From Micromonospora eburnea (GTDB taxonomy: Bacteria > Actinomycetota > Actinomycetes > Mycobacteriales > Micromonosporaceae), in assembly GCF_900090225.1 (NCBI RefSeq), contig NZ_FMHY01000002.1, forward strand, positions 2,852,001 through 2,916,000: a stretch of DNA of 64,000 bases, read 5' to 3'. Under the pieces are notes generated by a model. That model ran no database searches and had not been told where the DNA came from. It worked only from the letters and a program-made list of their open reading frames with translations. Positions 9,378-18,410 of the stretch are shown here, in pieces (the first letter of the stretch is position 1; each line of letters begins with the position of its first letter). Position numbers and translations under genes: made by a program.

Positions 9378-9653
9378 CTACCGGGCCTGCTCTCCGGCTG
9401 GTTGTTCGTCGGTCTTCGCCCATCGCCTCATGTGCTGGTCGACGACGGCTCGCACCTGGCGGCGGAGGTCCGTGTGGCGCATGTCGCCCATCCCCTCGGC
9501 CTCGAAGACCGCGTCGGTGAAGCTGTCCACCTCCAAGGGAGGAGACTCGCGAAGCCGACGGTTCTCCGCAGGAGGCAGGCAGAAGCCCAGCTCGATGCAC
9601 AGTTCGTCGAGGAGCCCTTGGACATCAGACTCCCGGTCGTCACGTTGGTCCAT
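9378..9653 (-). CDS. Small conserved-looking hypothetical protein
   Basis: A 91-residue cytosolic protein, unusually acidic in its first half (DQRDDRESD, then LLDELCIELGFCLPP). The order LGFCLPP, RRLRESPP, then VDSFTDAVFEAEG resembles small actinobacterial hypotheticals I recall, but no function is known to me. The start ATG at 9653 is preferred over an upstream ATG (9698) because the upstream residues look like untranslated sequence. It follows the decayed genes at 9727-10080 on the same strand and may be the surviving member of that old operon. Confidence 0.6.
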   Translation of the reverse strand: MDQRDDRESDVQGLLDELCIELGFCLPPAENRRLRESPPLEVDSFTDAVFEAEGMGDMRHTDLRRQVRAVVDQHMRRWAKTDEQPAGEQAR

Positions 9654-9726
9654 GCGGACAGCGTGGCAACTCCTGCCCCGAGCCGCCAGCCCGGCCAACG
9701 TCTCCGGTCACCGCTAGACGGGCCAG

Positions 9727-9801
9727 CTACGCCTGGGACATGGCGGCAGGAGTCGCCACGGCTTCCTCCGCTATTGGCAGCAGGTCCCGGTAGTCCGTCA
9801 C
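9727..9801 (-). pseudogene. 5' stump of an inositol-monophosphatase-like gene
   Basis: A 24-codon GTG-initiated reading frame (beginning VTDYRDLLPIAEEAV) stops at TAG after MSQA. The opening resembles the N-terminus of actinobacterial inositol-monophosphatase-family proteins as I recall them; the remaining roughly 240 residues are absent. Its GTG overlaps the TGA of the upstream remnant as GTGA, the coupling used throughout this genome, which argues this was once a real gene start. The identity rests on few residues and is tentative. Confidence 0.4.
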
Positions 9802-10080
9802 AACGCCCGCCCGCGCTGCCATTGCGACTCGAAGACCTGCTCGAACATCGGGAACAGCCCGGTGCCGGGCCGGTCTCGGCGGATGACGAAAGCGCCGAGA
9901 GCTGGCCGGCGGGGAAGCCTTCCTCCAACTCGCGGGCCTGAATCGCCGAGCGGATCGAGAAACAGGCACCGGACCTGAGCGCCACTGGCCAGGAGAGCCT
10001 GCCAACGTCGGTCCGCGTAGTCCTGACAGAGAAGGGTGATGGACAGGCCGACGGTCTCTGGCCCCACCCGGCTATGGGAG
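9798..10080 (-). pseudogene. Frameshifted remnant of a DUF5919-like regulator gene
   Basis: Protein-like pieces appear in order but in alternating minus-strand frames. GLSITLLCQDYADRRW...VRCLFLDPLG is in one frame (down to about 9945). IQARELEEGFPAGQLSAL is in the next frame (about 9939-9890). GAFVIRRDRPGTGLFPMFEQ then returns to the first frame and ends at a TGA at 9798. Each piece looks like one conserved protein (LFLDP followed by an AREREEG-type segment is what I recall from DUF5919-containing regulators), so the gene has at least two frameshifts and is missing its middle. The N-terminal HTH part is also gone, replaced by the plus-strand gene at 10192. Confidence 0.5.
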
Positions 10081-10191
10081 GTCGGCTGCATCATTTGCCG
10101 TCGGCTGCCTGTTGCGGGCCTGTCGCTGACATCGAGATGTATGAGACCGTGATGTCGGTGTGTGATTGCTTCGGCACGTGGGGTGAGCGAT

Positions 10192-10818
10192 ATGGGGGTC
10201 GTCGACGAACCGTCGCGATGGTCGATCGAGAAGTTCGGACCGGACCTGGCGCGCGACCTCCGGTCGCGGATACCCAAGGCCCTGTGCCGCGCCGTCGAAC
10301 TCGCGCAGCAGGCTCGGGAGGCTTCGGCCCTGGACACCGACCACGCGTTCGGCCCCGTCCGCTGGAAGCAGCAGTACGAATCCCTGCACGAGCACCTGCG
10401 GGACCTGCCCGGCGTGACGGACGTGCACCCGCCCGGCGCGCAGGTGCGCGTCACCATCTGCCGCGACCACCTGCTGCTGCCCTGGCTGTACGCGAGACGC
10501 CGCGGCGTCGACATGTGCAGGGTCGGTGGGCGGGTGCGCAGCCAACTGGTCCGCGACCTGCTCATCCTCTTCGGGCCGAAACCGGACTACGAGGAACCCA
10601 TCCTGCCGGGCATGCCGCTCAACCCGGACGAGGCGCGCGACCGCACGCTCCTTCGACAGGCGATCGAGCAGTTGGCTTCCCGGCCCAAGGTGCTGCTCAT
10701 CGGCTTCGCCTGCAACTCCGACGAGGGGTTGCTCGCGGTCTCCTGGGGCGAGGCCGCGCTCACGTCGGACAGGAGGCTGGAGTGGGGGCCGGTCGAGGAC
10801 CTGATCACACCGAACTGA
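10192..10818 (+). CDS. Hypothetical cytosolic protein
   Basis: A 208-residue soluble protein without signal peptide or membrane segment. I do not recognise the family. Visible features are an N-terminal helical region rich in Arg and Glu (KALCRAVELAQQAREAS), a central RVTICRDHLLLPWLYARRRGVD stretch, and a C-terminal half with KVLLIGFACNSDEGLL, which looks like a beta strand plus turn. Start choice: ATG 10192 with GGTGAG just upstream; a GTG at 10183 is possible. It sits between the decayed region and a GNAT gene, so it may be an accessory gene. Codon use is normal for the window, supporting a real gene. Confidence 0.65.
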   Translation: MGVVDEPSRWSIEKFGPDLARDLRSRIPKALCRAVELAQQAREASALDTDHAFGPVRWKQQYESLHEHLRDLPGVTDVHPPGAQVRVTICRDHLLLPWLYARRRGVDMCRVGGRVRSQLVRDLLILFGPKPDYEEPILPGMPLNPDEARDRTLLRQAIEQLASRPKVLLIGFACNSDEGLLAVSWGEAALTSDRRLEWGPVEDLITPN

Positions 10819-10862
10819 CCACGGTCGCACCGGCACCCACCCCGCGTCGAGCTGGTGTCCGG

Positions 10863-11465
10863 TCAGGCGGGGTTACGCCACATCGGATAGAGGCTCGGTC
10901 CCTCCGGCAGATCCAGGGTGGGCGCACCGGACGCGAACCCGTGCCGCGCGTAGAGCGCCGCGTTCCGCGGCGAGCTGGCCTCAAGGTAGGCCGCCGAACC
11001 GATCTCGTCGAGCCGGGCGAGCTTGTGTCGCAGCAGGGCCGAACCCACACCCGTGCCCTGCCGGTCAGGGTGCACCGCGATGAACGGCAGATACCAGTGC
11101 GGCTCGCTCGGATGGTTCGCCGCCATCAGCCCGTCGAGGACGGCGAACCTCTTGGTCGCCTCCAGGCCGACCGACGCTTCGAGGGTTTGCAGCAGGTCCG
11201 ATCCGTCGTCGGCCTCGTCGCCGCCGTCGGCCGGCAGCCAGAGCGTGACACCCTCGCCCTCGCCCGCCAGATAGACCTCACCCGCGTCGAGGACGAGGTC
11301 GACGAACGCGCCGAAGAACGCCGGGTGCGCCTTCGCCCGATGCTCCTCGTCGGGAAAGATCCATCCGCTGACCGGGTCCCGCATGAACGCTTCCGCCATG
11401 ACCGTCGCGACGAGTTCGGCGTCGGCGTTCGACGCTCGCCGGATCTCTCCCTGCCAATCGGCCAC
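10863..11465 (-). CDS. GNAT-family N-acetyltransferase
   Basis: A 200-residue GCN5-related acyltransferase. The acetyl-CoA-binding motif A is clear (LPFIAVHPDRQGTGVGSALL, giving the Q/R-x-x-G-x-G/A signature), followed by a motif B region (AAYLEASSPRNAALYARHGF) where the Asn and Tyr contact CoA or serve as general acid. The N-terminus (IRRASNADAELVATVMAEAF) is the usual first strand and helix. The substrate is unknown; the layout resembles small-molecule or antibiotic-resistance-like GNATs. It is transcribed alone on the minus strand. Confidence 0.88.
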   Translation of the reverse strand: MADWQGEIRRASNADAELVATVMAEAFMRDPVSGWIFPDEEHRAKAHPAFFGAFVDLVLDAGEVYLAGEGEGVTLWLPADGGDEADDGSDLLQTLEASVGLEATKRFAVLDGLMAANHPSEPHWYLPFIAVHPDRQGTGVGSALLRHKLARLDEIGSAAYLEASSPRNAALYARHGFASGAPTLDLPEGPSLYPMWRNPA

Positions 11466-11608
11466 TGTCTTCCCCTGCCTGGCGTCGTCGGGTCAACTGT
11501 TGAGCGCCGAGTAGGCTACCAGTTACAGCAGGGTGCAATGTGCCCGTTGAGAATCCATATCGGAGGGATCGGAAAGCCGCTGTGGAGAGACGGCGACCAG
11601 GACGGCGT

Positions 11609-12586
11609 TCAAAGATCACGGCCGCTTCGACGGGAGCGGAACGTCGCGCGGTACGCCTGGGGCGAGATGCCGAGTTCGCGCCGGAAGCTGTGCCGCAGGT
11701 TGCCGGCCGAGCCGATGCCGGTCCGGGCGGCGATCTGTTCGACCGACTCGTCACCGGTCTCCAGCAGCCGTTGCGCGGCGAGGATCCGCTCCCGCACCAG
11801 CCATCGGTGTGGGCTCATCCCGGTGAGCCGTTGAAAGCGCCTGGCCAGGGTACGCGGGCTCATGTGCACCCGGCCTGCCAGTGAGTGCAGCGACCACCGT
11901 TGCGCCAGGTGCTGGCGCATCCAGTCGAGCAGGTCCGGCAGCGGGTCACCCGGATCGGGGCTGAGCGGCGAGTCGACGAACTGGGCCTGGCCCCCGCTGC
12001 GATAGCCGGCCAGCACCAGCCGCCGGGCGAGGGCGGCGGCGGCATCCGCGCCGAAGTCTCCGCGTACGACGTGCAGCGCGAGATCCATCCCCGCCGACAT
12101 CCCGGCGGCGCTGAGCACGCGCCGGTCGTCGACGAACAGGGCGCGCGGGTCCACCATCGCGGTCGGGAAGAGCGTAGCGAGCAGCGGGGCCATCGCCCAG
12201 TGCGTGGTGACCCGCCGGTGATCGAGCAGGCCGGCGTGACCGAGCACGAACGCCCCGGTGCAGATCGACATGATCCGTGCTCCACGCCCGTGGGCTCGGC
12301 GCAGGGCCGCCAGCAACGCCTGCGGCGGGACCTTCCGCTCCCTCGTCCAGCCCGGAACGACCAGCAGATCGGCGTGCTCCGCGTCGTCGAGCCCGTACGC
12401 CGCCCGGACGGTGACCCCGCCGTCGAGGTCGACCGCCCCCGGCACCAGTCCACAGGTGCGGGTCCGGTACCACGAGCCGAACCGGTCGGAGTAGTCCACG
12501 CCGAAGATCTCGTTGACGGTCACGTAGTCGAAGCTGCCCGCGCCGGGGTAGGCCAGCATGGCCACGCCGGGTCCGTCCAGCGGCAT
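11609..12586 (-). CDS. GlxA-type transcriptional regulator (DJ-1/PfpI domain plus AraC HTH)
   Basis: A 325-residue regulator. Residues about 5-180 form a class-I glutamine-amidotransferase-like (DJ-1/PfpI) domain with the nucleophile-elbow motif SICTGAFVLGHAG; it usually acts as a ligand sensor rather than an enzyme here. The C-terminus carries a double AraC helix-turn-helix (WSLHSLAGRVHMSPRTLARR and VEQIAARTGIGSAGNLRHSF). The ATG at 12586 is preceded by GGAGG with 7-base spacing, better than an upstream ATG at 12640. It is divergent from the metallo-hydrolase at 12807, with 220 bases between, so it plausibly regulates that gene. Confidence 0.88.
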   Translation of the reverse strand: MPLDGPGVAMLAYPGAGSFDYVTVNEIFGVDYSDRFGSWYRTRTCGLVPGAVDLDGGVTVRAAYGLDDAEHADLLVVPGWTRERKVPPQALLAALRRAHGRGARIMSICTGAFVLGHAGLLDHRRVTTHWAMAPLLATLFPTAMVDPRALFVDDRRVLSAAGMSAGMDLALHVVRGDFGADAAAALARRLVLAGYRSGGQAQFVDSPLSPDPGDPLPDLLDWMRQHLAQRWSLHSLAGRVHMSPRTLARRFQRLTGMSPHRWLVRERILAAQRLLETGDESVEQIAARTGIGSAGNLRHSFRRELGISPQAYRATFRSRRSGRDL

Positions 12587-12806
12587 CCGGCGACCTCCTC
12601 CGCCTCCCGCGTCCGCCCGGCCGGGACCGGGTCGTGGCATCGATTCTAGGAACCGGAGCAGGCCGGAGCGGCGGTGAGATCCGGTCAGGTATCGGCAGGA
12701 TCAGGTCGGCGCGGTGCCACGGTCGTACCGGCGTACCCGTGCCGGTTCTAGCGTCGGTCCCTGACGCGCCGGGGGTGTCGCCCGGCTCGAACGAGAGGTG
12801 GCTGCC

Positions 12807-13766
12807 GTGAACGAGACTTCCCCCCGGGTCAGGCGACGGACCCTTCTGCTCGCCGCCACCGCCTTGACGGCCGCCGGCGCCGGCGGCGTCGCCGATCCGG
12901 CGAGCGCCGGCCCGACCGGCAGGAAGGGGAGGCCCCTGGCGGCACGATCGGTTGGCGCGTTCGAGGTGATTCCGCTGCTCGACGCGGCCGGGCCGTTCTT
13001 CCTCGACCGGCAGGTGGCCTTTCCACAGGCGACTTCGCACGACTGGGACCTCGCCCGGGGCGTCGACCCCGGCGCGTTCGGCCCCGGGGAGACCTGGCAG
13101 CTCGACTTCCGTTGTTACGCGATCCGCGGGCCACGGGGCCGGCTGACGCTGGTCGACACCGGGGTGGGGCCCGACGGCAGTCCGGCCGGGGGGTGGGCGC
13201 CGACACCGGGCCGGCTTCCGTCCGAGCTCGAGCGTGCCGGGATCGACCCGGCGGACGTCGACGTGGTGGTGCTGACCCATCTGCACGAGGACCATTTCGG
13301 CTGGTCCGTCGGGCTGGACGGGACGCCGATGTTCCCCAACGCCCGCTACGTCGTCCAGCGGAGCGAGGTGGCCGCCCTGTCGGCCGGCGACGCGGCCCGG
13401 GCGTACGTCGTCGACCCGCTGCGCGCGACCGGCCAGCTCGACGAGGTCGATGGCGGCACCCGTCTCGCCTCCGCCCCTGGCCGGTCGGGCGGGTCGATCC
13501 GTGTCATCCCCACACCGGGGCACACCCCGGGCCACCAGTCGGTCGTCGTCGAGCACGGCCGCGAGCAGGTGATCGTCACCGGTGACGTGCTGGTGCACGC
13601 GGTCCAACTCGTCGATCCCGGGGTCGCCTACCGGTACGAGGCCGATCCCGAGGCCGCCCGCCAGTCCCGTCAGCGACTGCTCGCCGAGGCGAGAGCCTGC
13701 CGGACCGTGCTGGCCACCGCGCATCTGCGGCAGCCGTGGACCGAGGTGGTGCCGGCGCCGATGTGA
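12807..13766 (+). CDS. Tat-exported metallo-beta-lactamase-fold hydrolase
   Basis: A 319-residue zinc hydrolase. The N-terminus has a twin-arginine signal (RVRRRTLLLAATALTAAG, Ala-rich cleavage zone near DPASAG). The MBL zinc motif is complete: HLHEDH near residue 157, a later His in TPGHTPGH, and Asp in VTGDVLVH, the pattern of AHL-lactonase/alkylsulfatase-like members. Quorum quenching or lactone hydrolysis is possible but not shown. The GTG at 12807 is favoured over 12798 because GAGAGG sits at proper distance. The divergent GlxA-type regulator upstream suggests inducible expression. Confidence 0.88.
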   Translation: MNETSPRVRRRTLLLAATALTAAGAGGVADPASAGPTGRKGRPLAARSVGAFEVIPLLDAAGPFFLDRQVAFPQATSHDWDLARGVDPGAFGPGETWQLDFRCYAIRGPRGRLTLVDTGVGPDGSPAGGWAPTPGRLPSELERAGIDPADVDVVVLTHLHEDHFGWSVGLDGTPMFPNARYVVQRSEVAALSAGDAARAYVVDPLRATGQLDEVDGGTRLASAPGRSGGSIRVIPTPGHTPGHQSVVVEHGREQVIVTGDVLVHAVQLVDPGVAYRYEADPEAARQSRQRLLAEARACRTVLATAHLRQPWTEVVPAPM

Positions 13767-13795
13767 CGCCGGCCGACCTTAACGGGTGGCCGGGC

Positions 13796-14641
13796 TCAGG
13801 GCTTGCGGGCGACCGCCGCGTACATGGATGCCTGCGCGGCCGGAGGTCGCTGCTCCGGCGGCACCTCCGGACGCCACTCGGTGATCGGGCTGATGCCCGG
13901 CGGGACGAGCTCCAGGCCGTCGAAGAACGCCGCGAACTCGTCCCTGGTCCGGATGGCCATGTCGATCATGCTGGTCGCGATGGCCGGCGCGGCGTGGACG
14001 GCGACCTCCGGTGGCACCAGGTCGGTGGTGGCGTGCGAGATCACCACGTAGCTGCCTGAGGGGAGGGCCTCGACCAGCCGGCGGGTGATCCCGTAGGGGT
14101 CGTCGGCGTCGGTCAGGAAGTGCAGGATCGCCACGAGCATCAGTCCGACCGGCCGGTCGAGGTCGATGGTGGCGCGGACGTCGGGGTGACTCAGGATCCG
14201 CTCCGGGTCGCGCAGGTCCGCGTCGATGTACGCGGTGGCGCCCTGCGGTGTGCTCGTCAGCAGGGCACGTGCGTGCGCGAGCACGATGGGGTCGTTGTCG
14301 ACGTAGGCGACCCGGGTGTCGGCGGCGATCTCCTGGGCGACCTCGTGCATGTTGGGGCTGGTGGGGATGCCCGTCCCGATGTCGAGGAACTGCCGGATGC
14401 CGGCCGTCCCGGCCAGGTACCGGGCGGCCCGGTGCATGAACCGGCGGTTCTCGATCACGGTGGTCCGGATCGGCGGGTACGCGGCCGCCACGGCGTCGCC
14501 GGACTGTCGGTCGGCCGCGAAGTTGTCCTTGCCGCCGAGCCAGTAGTCGTAGCGGCGGGCCGGATGCGGGACGGACGGGTCGATCCGCGCCGACGGCGGC
14601 TGCTCCGCCCCCGAGCGTACCCCTGATGTCGTGTCCGCCAC
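13796..14641 (-). CDS. SAM-dependent methyltransferase, DUF574 / PF04672-type
   Basis: A 281-residue cytosolic protein of the actinobacterial SAM-dependent methyltransferase family. The hallmark N-terminal segment HPARRYDYWLGGKDNF is present, then the SAM-binding glycine motif QFLDIGTGIPTSPN and the acidic strand-2 end VAYVDNDPIVLAHARALL. Members of this family are numerous in Streptomyces and Micromonospora and their substrates are mostly unknown. The start is the GTG at 14641 because GGGGAGG lies 5 bases upstream; an ATG further upstream lacks such a site. It ends 30 bases from the metallo-hydrolase gene in convergent orientation. Confidence 0.88.
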   Translation of the reverse strand: MADTTSGVRSGAEQPPSARIDPSVPHPARRYDYWLGGKDNFAADRQSGDAVAAAYPPIRTTVIENRRFMHRAARYLAGTAGIRQFLDIGTGIPTSPNMHEVAQEIAADTRVAYVDNDPIVLAHARALLTSTPQGATAYIDADLRDPERILSHPDVRATIDLDRPVGLMLVAILHFLTDADDPYGITRRLVEALPSGSYVVISHATTDLVPPEVAVHAAPAIATSMIDMAIRTRDEFAAFFDGLELVPPGISPITEWRPEVPPEQRPPAAQASMYAAVARKP

Positions 14642-14948
14642 CGCGACCTCCCCGTCCATAGTGGGCATCAACCGGGATCCTAGCCGGTGGACCCGTCCCC
14701 GGCCGTCCCTCCCGCGCCGCGCCAAGATCGTGTTCGATCCAGGAGCGAGTGGTATCGGAGAGCCTCGGCCGATGAGGGCCACCGCTTCCTCGACCGAGCG
14801 CGATCCGGGGAACCGCCGCAGGCCCGGGCGGCCCCTGGTGGCGAGGGCGCTGGTCGCCCTCACGGATTGCGACGTGGCGGGCCCGCCCGTGCGGCAGAGT
14901 CGGGGACGGGGCACCGACCGGTGTCCGAGAACGGCGGGTCGGGCGACG

Positions 14949-16415
14949 ATGGCCAGGTCGGACGGGACAGGCCAGGACGGCAACCAGCGCGGTGGCGGCC
15001 GGCTGGCCGGCCGGCTGGCGGGCGGGCCGGAGGCGGTCCGTGCCGTGATCCTGCTCGCCCTGGTGCTCTCGCTGAACGGGGCGGACGTCGGAACGGTCGG
15101 CGCGGCGGCGATGCAGTTGGAGGCGGGGCTGGGCATCGACCACGCCCGGCTCGGCCTGCTGGCGACGGCGTCGTCGGGCGTGGGGGTGCTCGCGGTCGTG
15201 CCGTTGGGTGTGCTCGCCGACCGGACCAACCGGGTGCGCCTGCTCGTGATCACGGTCGCGTTGTGGGCGGTGGCCATGGTCGCCGGCGGGCTGGCACCCA
15301 ACTACTGGTGGCTGCTTGGCACCCGGCTGCTGCTCGGTGCGGCCGTGGCCGCGTCCGGCCCGGTGGTGGTCTCCCTGATCGGCGATCTCATCCCACCCGC
15401 CGAGCGCGCGACGGTGCTCGGCTGGATTCTCACCGGCGAGATCGTGGGCGCCGGGTTCGGCCTGCTGGCCGGCGGCGAGCTCGCCGCGACGATCTCCTGG
15501 CGGGCCGCGTTCTTCCTGCTCGGGGTGGCCAGCGCGGGACTGGCGGTGGCGCTGTGGCGGCTGCTGCGTGAGCCGGCGCGGGGCGGTGCGGCCTGGCCGT
15601 CATCGCCGCGGGGCGGAGCCGAACCGGACCGGCCGAGCCCGAGGAGACCGAGCGCCGACCGTGCGCGGGCGGTGGTGTCCACCCACGGCATCGAGCCGGC
15701 TCGCGGCCGGGTGCTGCGGGAGGATCCGAACCAGTGGTCGGTCCAGCGGGCCATGCTTTACCTGTTGTCGATCCCGACCAACCGGCTGTTGATCCTGGCC
15801 TCGGCGACCGGATACTTCTTCTTCGCGGGGCTGCGCACCTTCGTCGTCGTCTTCGCCACCCGGCACTTCGGCATCTCGCAGACCGCGTTCGGTGGCCCGC
15901 TGCTGGTGATCGGGGCGGCGGCGCTCGCCGGTGTGGTGTTCTCCGGCCGGCTCGCCGACCGCGCGCTGGCCCGGGGCCGGGTCGGCGTACGGGTGGTCGT
16001 GCCCGCGGTCGGCTACGTCGCCGCCGCGATCTTCTTCTTCCCCGGGGTGTGGCTGCCCTCGCTGGTGGTGGCGCTGCCGCTGATCGCGCTCGGCGCGGCC
16101 GCCCTGGCGGCGGCCAATCCACCGCTGGACGCGGCCCGGCTGGACATCGTCCCCGGCCAGTTGTGGGGCCGGGCGGAGAGCCTGCGGACGGTCCTGCGGC
16201 TCGTGGCCGAGGCGGGGGCCCCGGCCACCTTCGGGTGGCTGGCCGACCGGCTCGGCGGAGCGGCCGGGCAGGCCGCGGGCATCGGTCTGCGCGACACATT
16301 CCTGATCATGCTCGGGCCGTTGGCGGCCAACGGGCTCATCCTGTTCGCCGCCCGGCGCGTGTACCCGATCGACGTGGCGACGGCGGCCGCGTCCCAGCGC
16401 CCCGCCACGGCCTGA
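14949..16415 (+). CDS. MFS transporter
   Basis: A 488-residue major-facilitator permease with about 12 helices. The cytoplasmic loop 2-3 signature is visible (PLGVLADRTNRVRLL), and the repeated counterpart in the second half reads FSGRLADRALARGRVGVR. A long Pro/Arg-rich central loop (about residues 210-270) separates the two six-helix halves. The frame is open upstream, but residues before the ATG at 14949 look non-coding. The substrate is unknown; sugar, drug or metabolite efflux are all possible. About 300 bases separate it from the divergent methyltransferase. Confidence 0.85.
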   Translation: MARSDGTGQDGNQRGGGRLAGRLAGGPEAVRAVILLALVLSLNGADVGTVGAAAMQLEAGLGIDHARLGLLATASSGVGVLAVVPLGVLADRTNRVRLLVITVALWAVAMVAGGLAPNYWWLLGTRLLLGAAVAASGPVVVSLIGDLIPPAERATVLGWILTGEIVGAGFGLLAGGELAATISWRAAFFLLGVASAGLAVALWRLLREPARGGAAWPSSPRGGAEPDRPSPRRPSADRARAVVSTHGIEPARGRVLREDPNQWSVQRAMLYLLSIPTNRLLILASATGYFFFAGLRTFVVVFATRHFGISQTAFGGPLLVIGAAALAGVVFSGRLADRALARGRVGVRVVVPAVGYVAAAIFFFPGVWLPSLVVALPLIALGAAALAAANPPLDAARLDIVPGQLWGRAESLRTVLRLVAEAGAPATFGWLADRLGGAAGQAAGIGLRDTFLIMLGPLAANGLILFAARRVYPIDVATAAASQRPATA

Positions 16416-16686
16416 GCCGGGGCTGTCCACGCCCCGCCTCGGCTCAGGGGATTTGGCGCGATTCAGGGAATTGGCACCGATCTGCATGGTTAAGGTGAAT
16501 TCAAGCTGGCTCCGGGGGTCGGTGTTTCCCCGGCGCCACCCGCGCCGCCCATCGCCGCGCGCGGTCCGACCAACCGCTCCAACCCGCATCGGGCGGTACG
16601 CCCCACGACACCGGCGGCGTCTGCACCGGGCGCTGCCCGGACGAGCAGACACCGTCGGCCCCGTGCCCGGCCAGGAAGGAATGCTG
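16416..16686 (+). promoter_or_regulatory. Leader and presumed promoter region of the hopanoid operon
   Basis: A 271-base non-coding gap before hpnC. The segment around 16450-16505 is the most AT-rich (GGGAATTGGCACC, then GGTTAAGGTGAATTC) and is the likeliest promoter. The downstream 180 bases would be a 5' leader. No clear riboswitch-like fold is apparent by eye. Confidence 0.35.
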
Positions 16687-17544
16687 ATGAGCCAACGCAC
16701 GGCCGTCGCGGCGGTTCGCCGGGTCGAGCAGGCCCGGTCGCGGGAGAACTTTCCGGTCGCGTTGCGGGTCCTGCCCGGCCGGTACCGCCGGCATCTGCTC
16801 GCGGTCTACGCATACGCCCGCCAGGTCGACGACCTCGGCGACGAGCCCCTGCCAGGCCCGGCCGACCGGCTCGCCGCCCTCGACGACATCGAGGCCGAGC
16901 TGCGGTCCCTGTACGCCGACCGTGCGGTGACCCACCCGGTGGTGCGGGCCCTCGCCCCGACCGTGGCCGAGTGCCGGCTGCCCCTCGACGCGCTGGTCCG
17001 GTTGATCGAGGCGAATCGGGTCGACCAGCGGGTGACCCGCTACGCCACCTTCGACGAGCTGGTCGAGTACTGCACCCTGTCGGCCAACCCGGTCGGCGAG
17101 CTGGTCCTGCACGTCTTCGGGCAGGTGGGATGGGACAGGGTCGCGCTGTCCGACCGGGTCTGCACGGCGTTGCAGCTCGTCGAGCACCTGCAGGACGTGG
17201 CCGAGGACCACCAGCGCGGCCGGATCTATCTGCCGGCGGAGGACATGGACCGGTTCGACGTCACCGAGGCCGACCTCGCCCGTCCCACCGCCAGCCGCCA
17301 GCTCCGGGAGCTGATCGAGTTCGAGGCGGAACGGGCCCGGGCGTGGCTCGACGCCGGCGCTCCGCTCGTGGCGGCGCTGCACGGCTGGGCCAGGCTCGCG
17401 GTGAGCGGCTACCTGGCCGGCGGTCGGGCGACCCTCGACGCGCTGGCCATGGCCGGCCACGACCCGTTGCCGGCCACCGTCCGCCCTCGGGGCCGGCGTG
17501 TCCTGCACCGCTGGCTGGCCGCCACCGTGAGGAGCGCCGGATGA
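16687..17544 (+). CDS. hpnC: Hydroxysqualene synthase HpnC (squalene/phytoene synthase family)
   Basis: A 285-residue cytosolic enzyme that, in the HpnCDE route, converts presqualene diphosphate to hydroxysqualene. It shows the family pattern with the first Asp-rich motif YARQVDDLGDE near residue 43-53, RYATFDELVEYC in the middle, and the second Asp-rich motif LQDVAEDHQRGRIYLP. It is assigned HpnC rather than HpnD by gene order and by the shorter, more divergent sequence. The ATG at 16687 is 6 bases after an AGGAAGGA site; the ATG two codons earlier would be too close. It starts a run of seven genes that overlap by 1-4 bases. Confidence 0.9.
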   Translation: MSQRTAVAAVRRVEQARSRENFPVALRVLPGRYRRHLLAVYAYARQVDDLGDEPLPGPADRLAALDDIEAELRSLYADRAVTHPVVRALAPTVAECRLPLDALVRLIEANRVDQRVTRYATFDELVEYCTLSANPVGELVLHVFGQVGWDRVALSDRVCTALQLVEHLQDVAEDHQRGRIYLPAEDMDRFDVTEADLARPTASRQLRELIEFEAERARAWLDAGAPLVAALHGWARLAVSGYLAGGRATLDALAMAGHDPLPATVRPRGRRVLHRWLAATVRSAG

Positions 17545-18410
17545 CCACGGTCTGCGACGTCGACACGGCCTACCGGCGCTGCGAGCAGATCACCCGCAGC
17601 CAGGCGGCCAACTTCGCGTACGGGATCCGGCTGCTGCCGCCGGTGAAACGTCGCGCCCTGTCGGCCATCTACGCCACGGCCCGGCGTATCGACGACATCG
17701 GCGACGGCACCCTGCCGCCGGAGGAGAAGCTGGACCAGCTGGCACGGACCCGGGAGGCGCTGCACCTGCTGCCCGGCGACGACGGCGGCGACCCGGTGCT
17801 CACCGCGCTCGCCGACGCCGCGCTCCGGATGCCGATCCCGCTGGCGGCCCTCGACGAGCTCATCGACGGCTGCGCCGCCGACGTGACCGGACGCACCTGC
17901 GACACCTTCGACGACCTGCACTGGTACTGCCGCTGCGTGGCCGGCTCGATCGGCCGGCTCTCGCTCGGGGTGTTCGGCGCCACCGACCCGGGCCGGGCCG
18001 AACCGCTCGCCGACGCCCTCGGGGTGGCGCTGCAACTGACCAACATCCTGCGCGACCTGGTCGAGGACCGGATGAACGGGCGGATCTACCTGCCGACCGA
18101 GGACCTGGACCGGTTCGGCTGCACCCTGCGGCTGGACGGTGCCCGGTTCGCCGACCCGCCCGAACGGCTGATCGAACTAGTCCGCTTCCAGGCCCGCCGG
18201 GCCGCCGAGTGGTACGACAACGGGCTGCGGCTGCTACCCCTGCTCGACCGGCGCAGCGCGGCCTGCACCGCCGCGATGGCCGGCATCTACCGCCGACTGC
18301 TCACCCGGATCGCGGCGGACCCGCTGGCGGTCACCCACAGCCGGGTGTCGCTGCCCGGCCGGGAGAAGGCGTGGGTGGCCGCACGCGCGCTCGTCGGACG
18401 TTCCGCATGA
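17541..18410 (+). CDS. hpnD: Presqualene diphosphate synthase HpnD
   Basis: A 289-residue trans-isoprenyl diphosphate synthase that condenses two farnesyl diphosphates into presqualene diphosphate. The substrate-binding motifs are intact: ARRIDDIGDG near residues 49-58 and the second Asp-rich motif NILRDLVEDRMNGRIYLP (about 171-188), close to the squalene/phytoene synthase consensus. RYC-like YWYCRCVAGSIG-type residues (HWYCRCVAG) match the family. Its ATG overlaps the hpnC stop as ATGA. Product passes to HpnC, then HpnE. Confidence 0.93.
   Translation: MTTVCDVDTAYRRCEQITRSQAANFAYGIRLLPPVKRRALSAIYATARRIDDIGDGTLPPEEKLDQLARTREALHLLPGDDGGDPVLTALADAALRMPIPLAALDELIDGCAADVTGRTCDTFDDLHWYCRCVAGSIGRLSLGVFGATDPGRAEPLADALGVALQLTNILRDLVEDRMNGRIYLPTEDLDRFGCTLRLDGARFADPPERLIELVRFQARRAAEWYDNGLRLLPLLDRRSAACTAAMAGIYRRLLTRIAADPLAVTHSRVSLPGREKAWVAARALVGRSA

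Noticed and set aside
11946..13724. Minus-strand frame of about 590 codons spanning the metallo-hydrolase and GlxA regulator
   Set aside because: Covers two convincing genes in other frames and has no recognisable domain.
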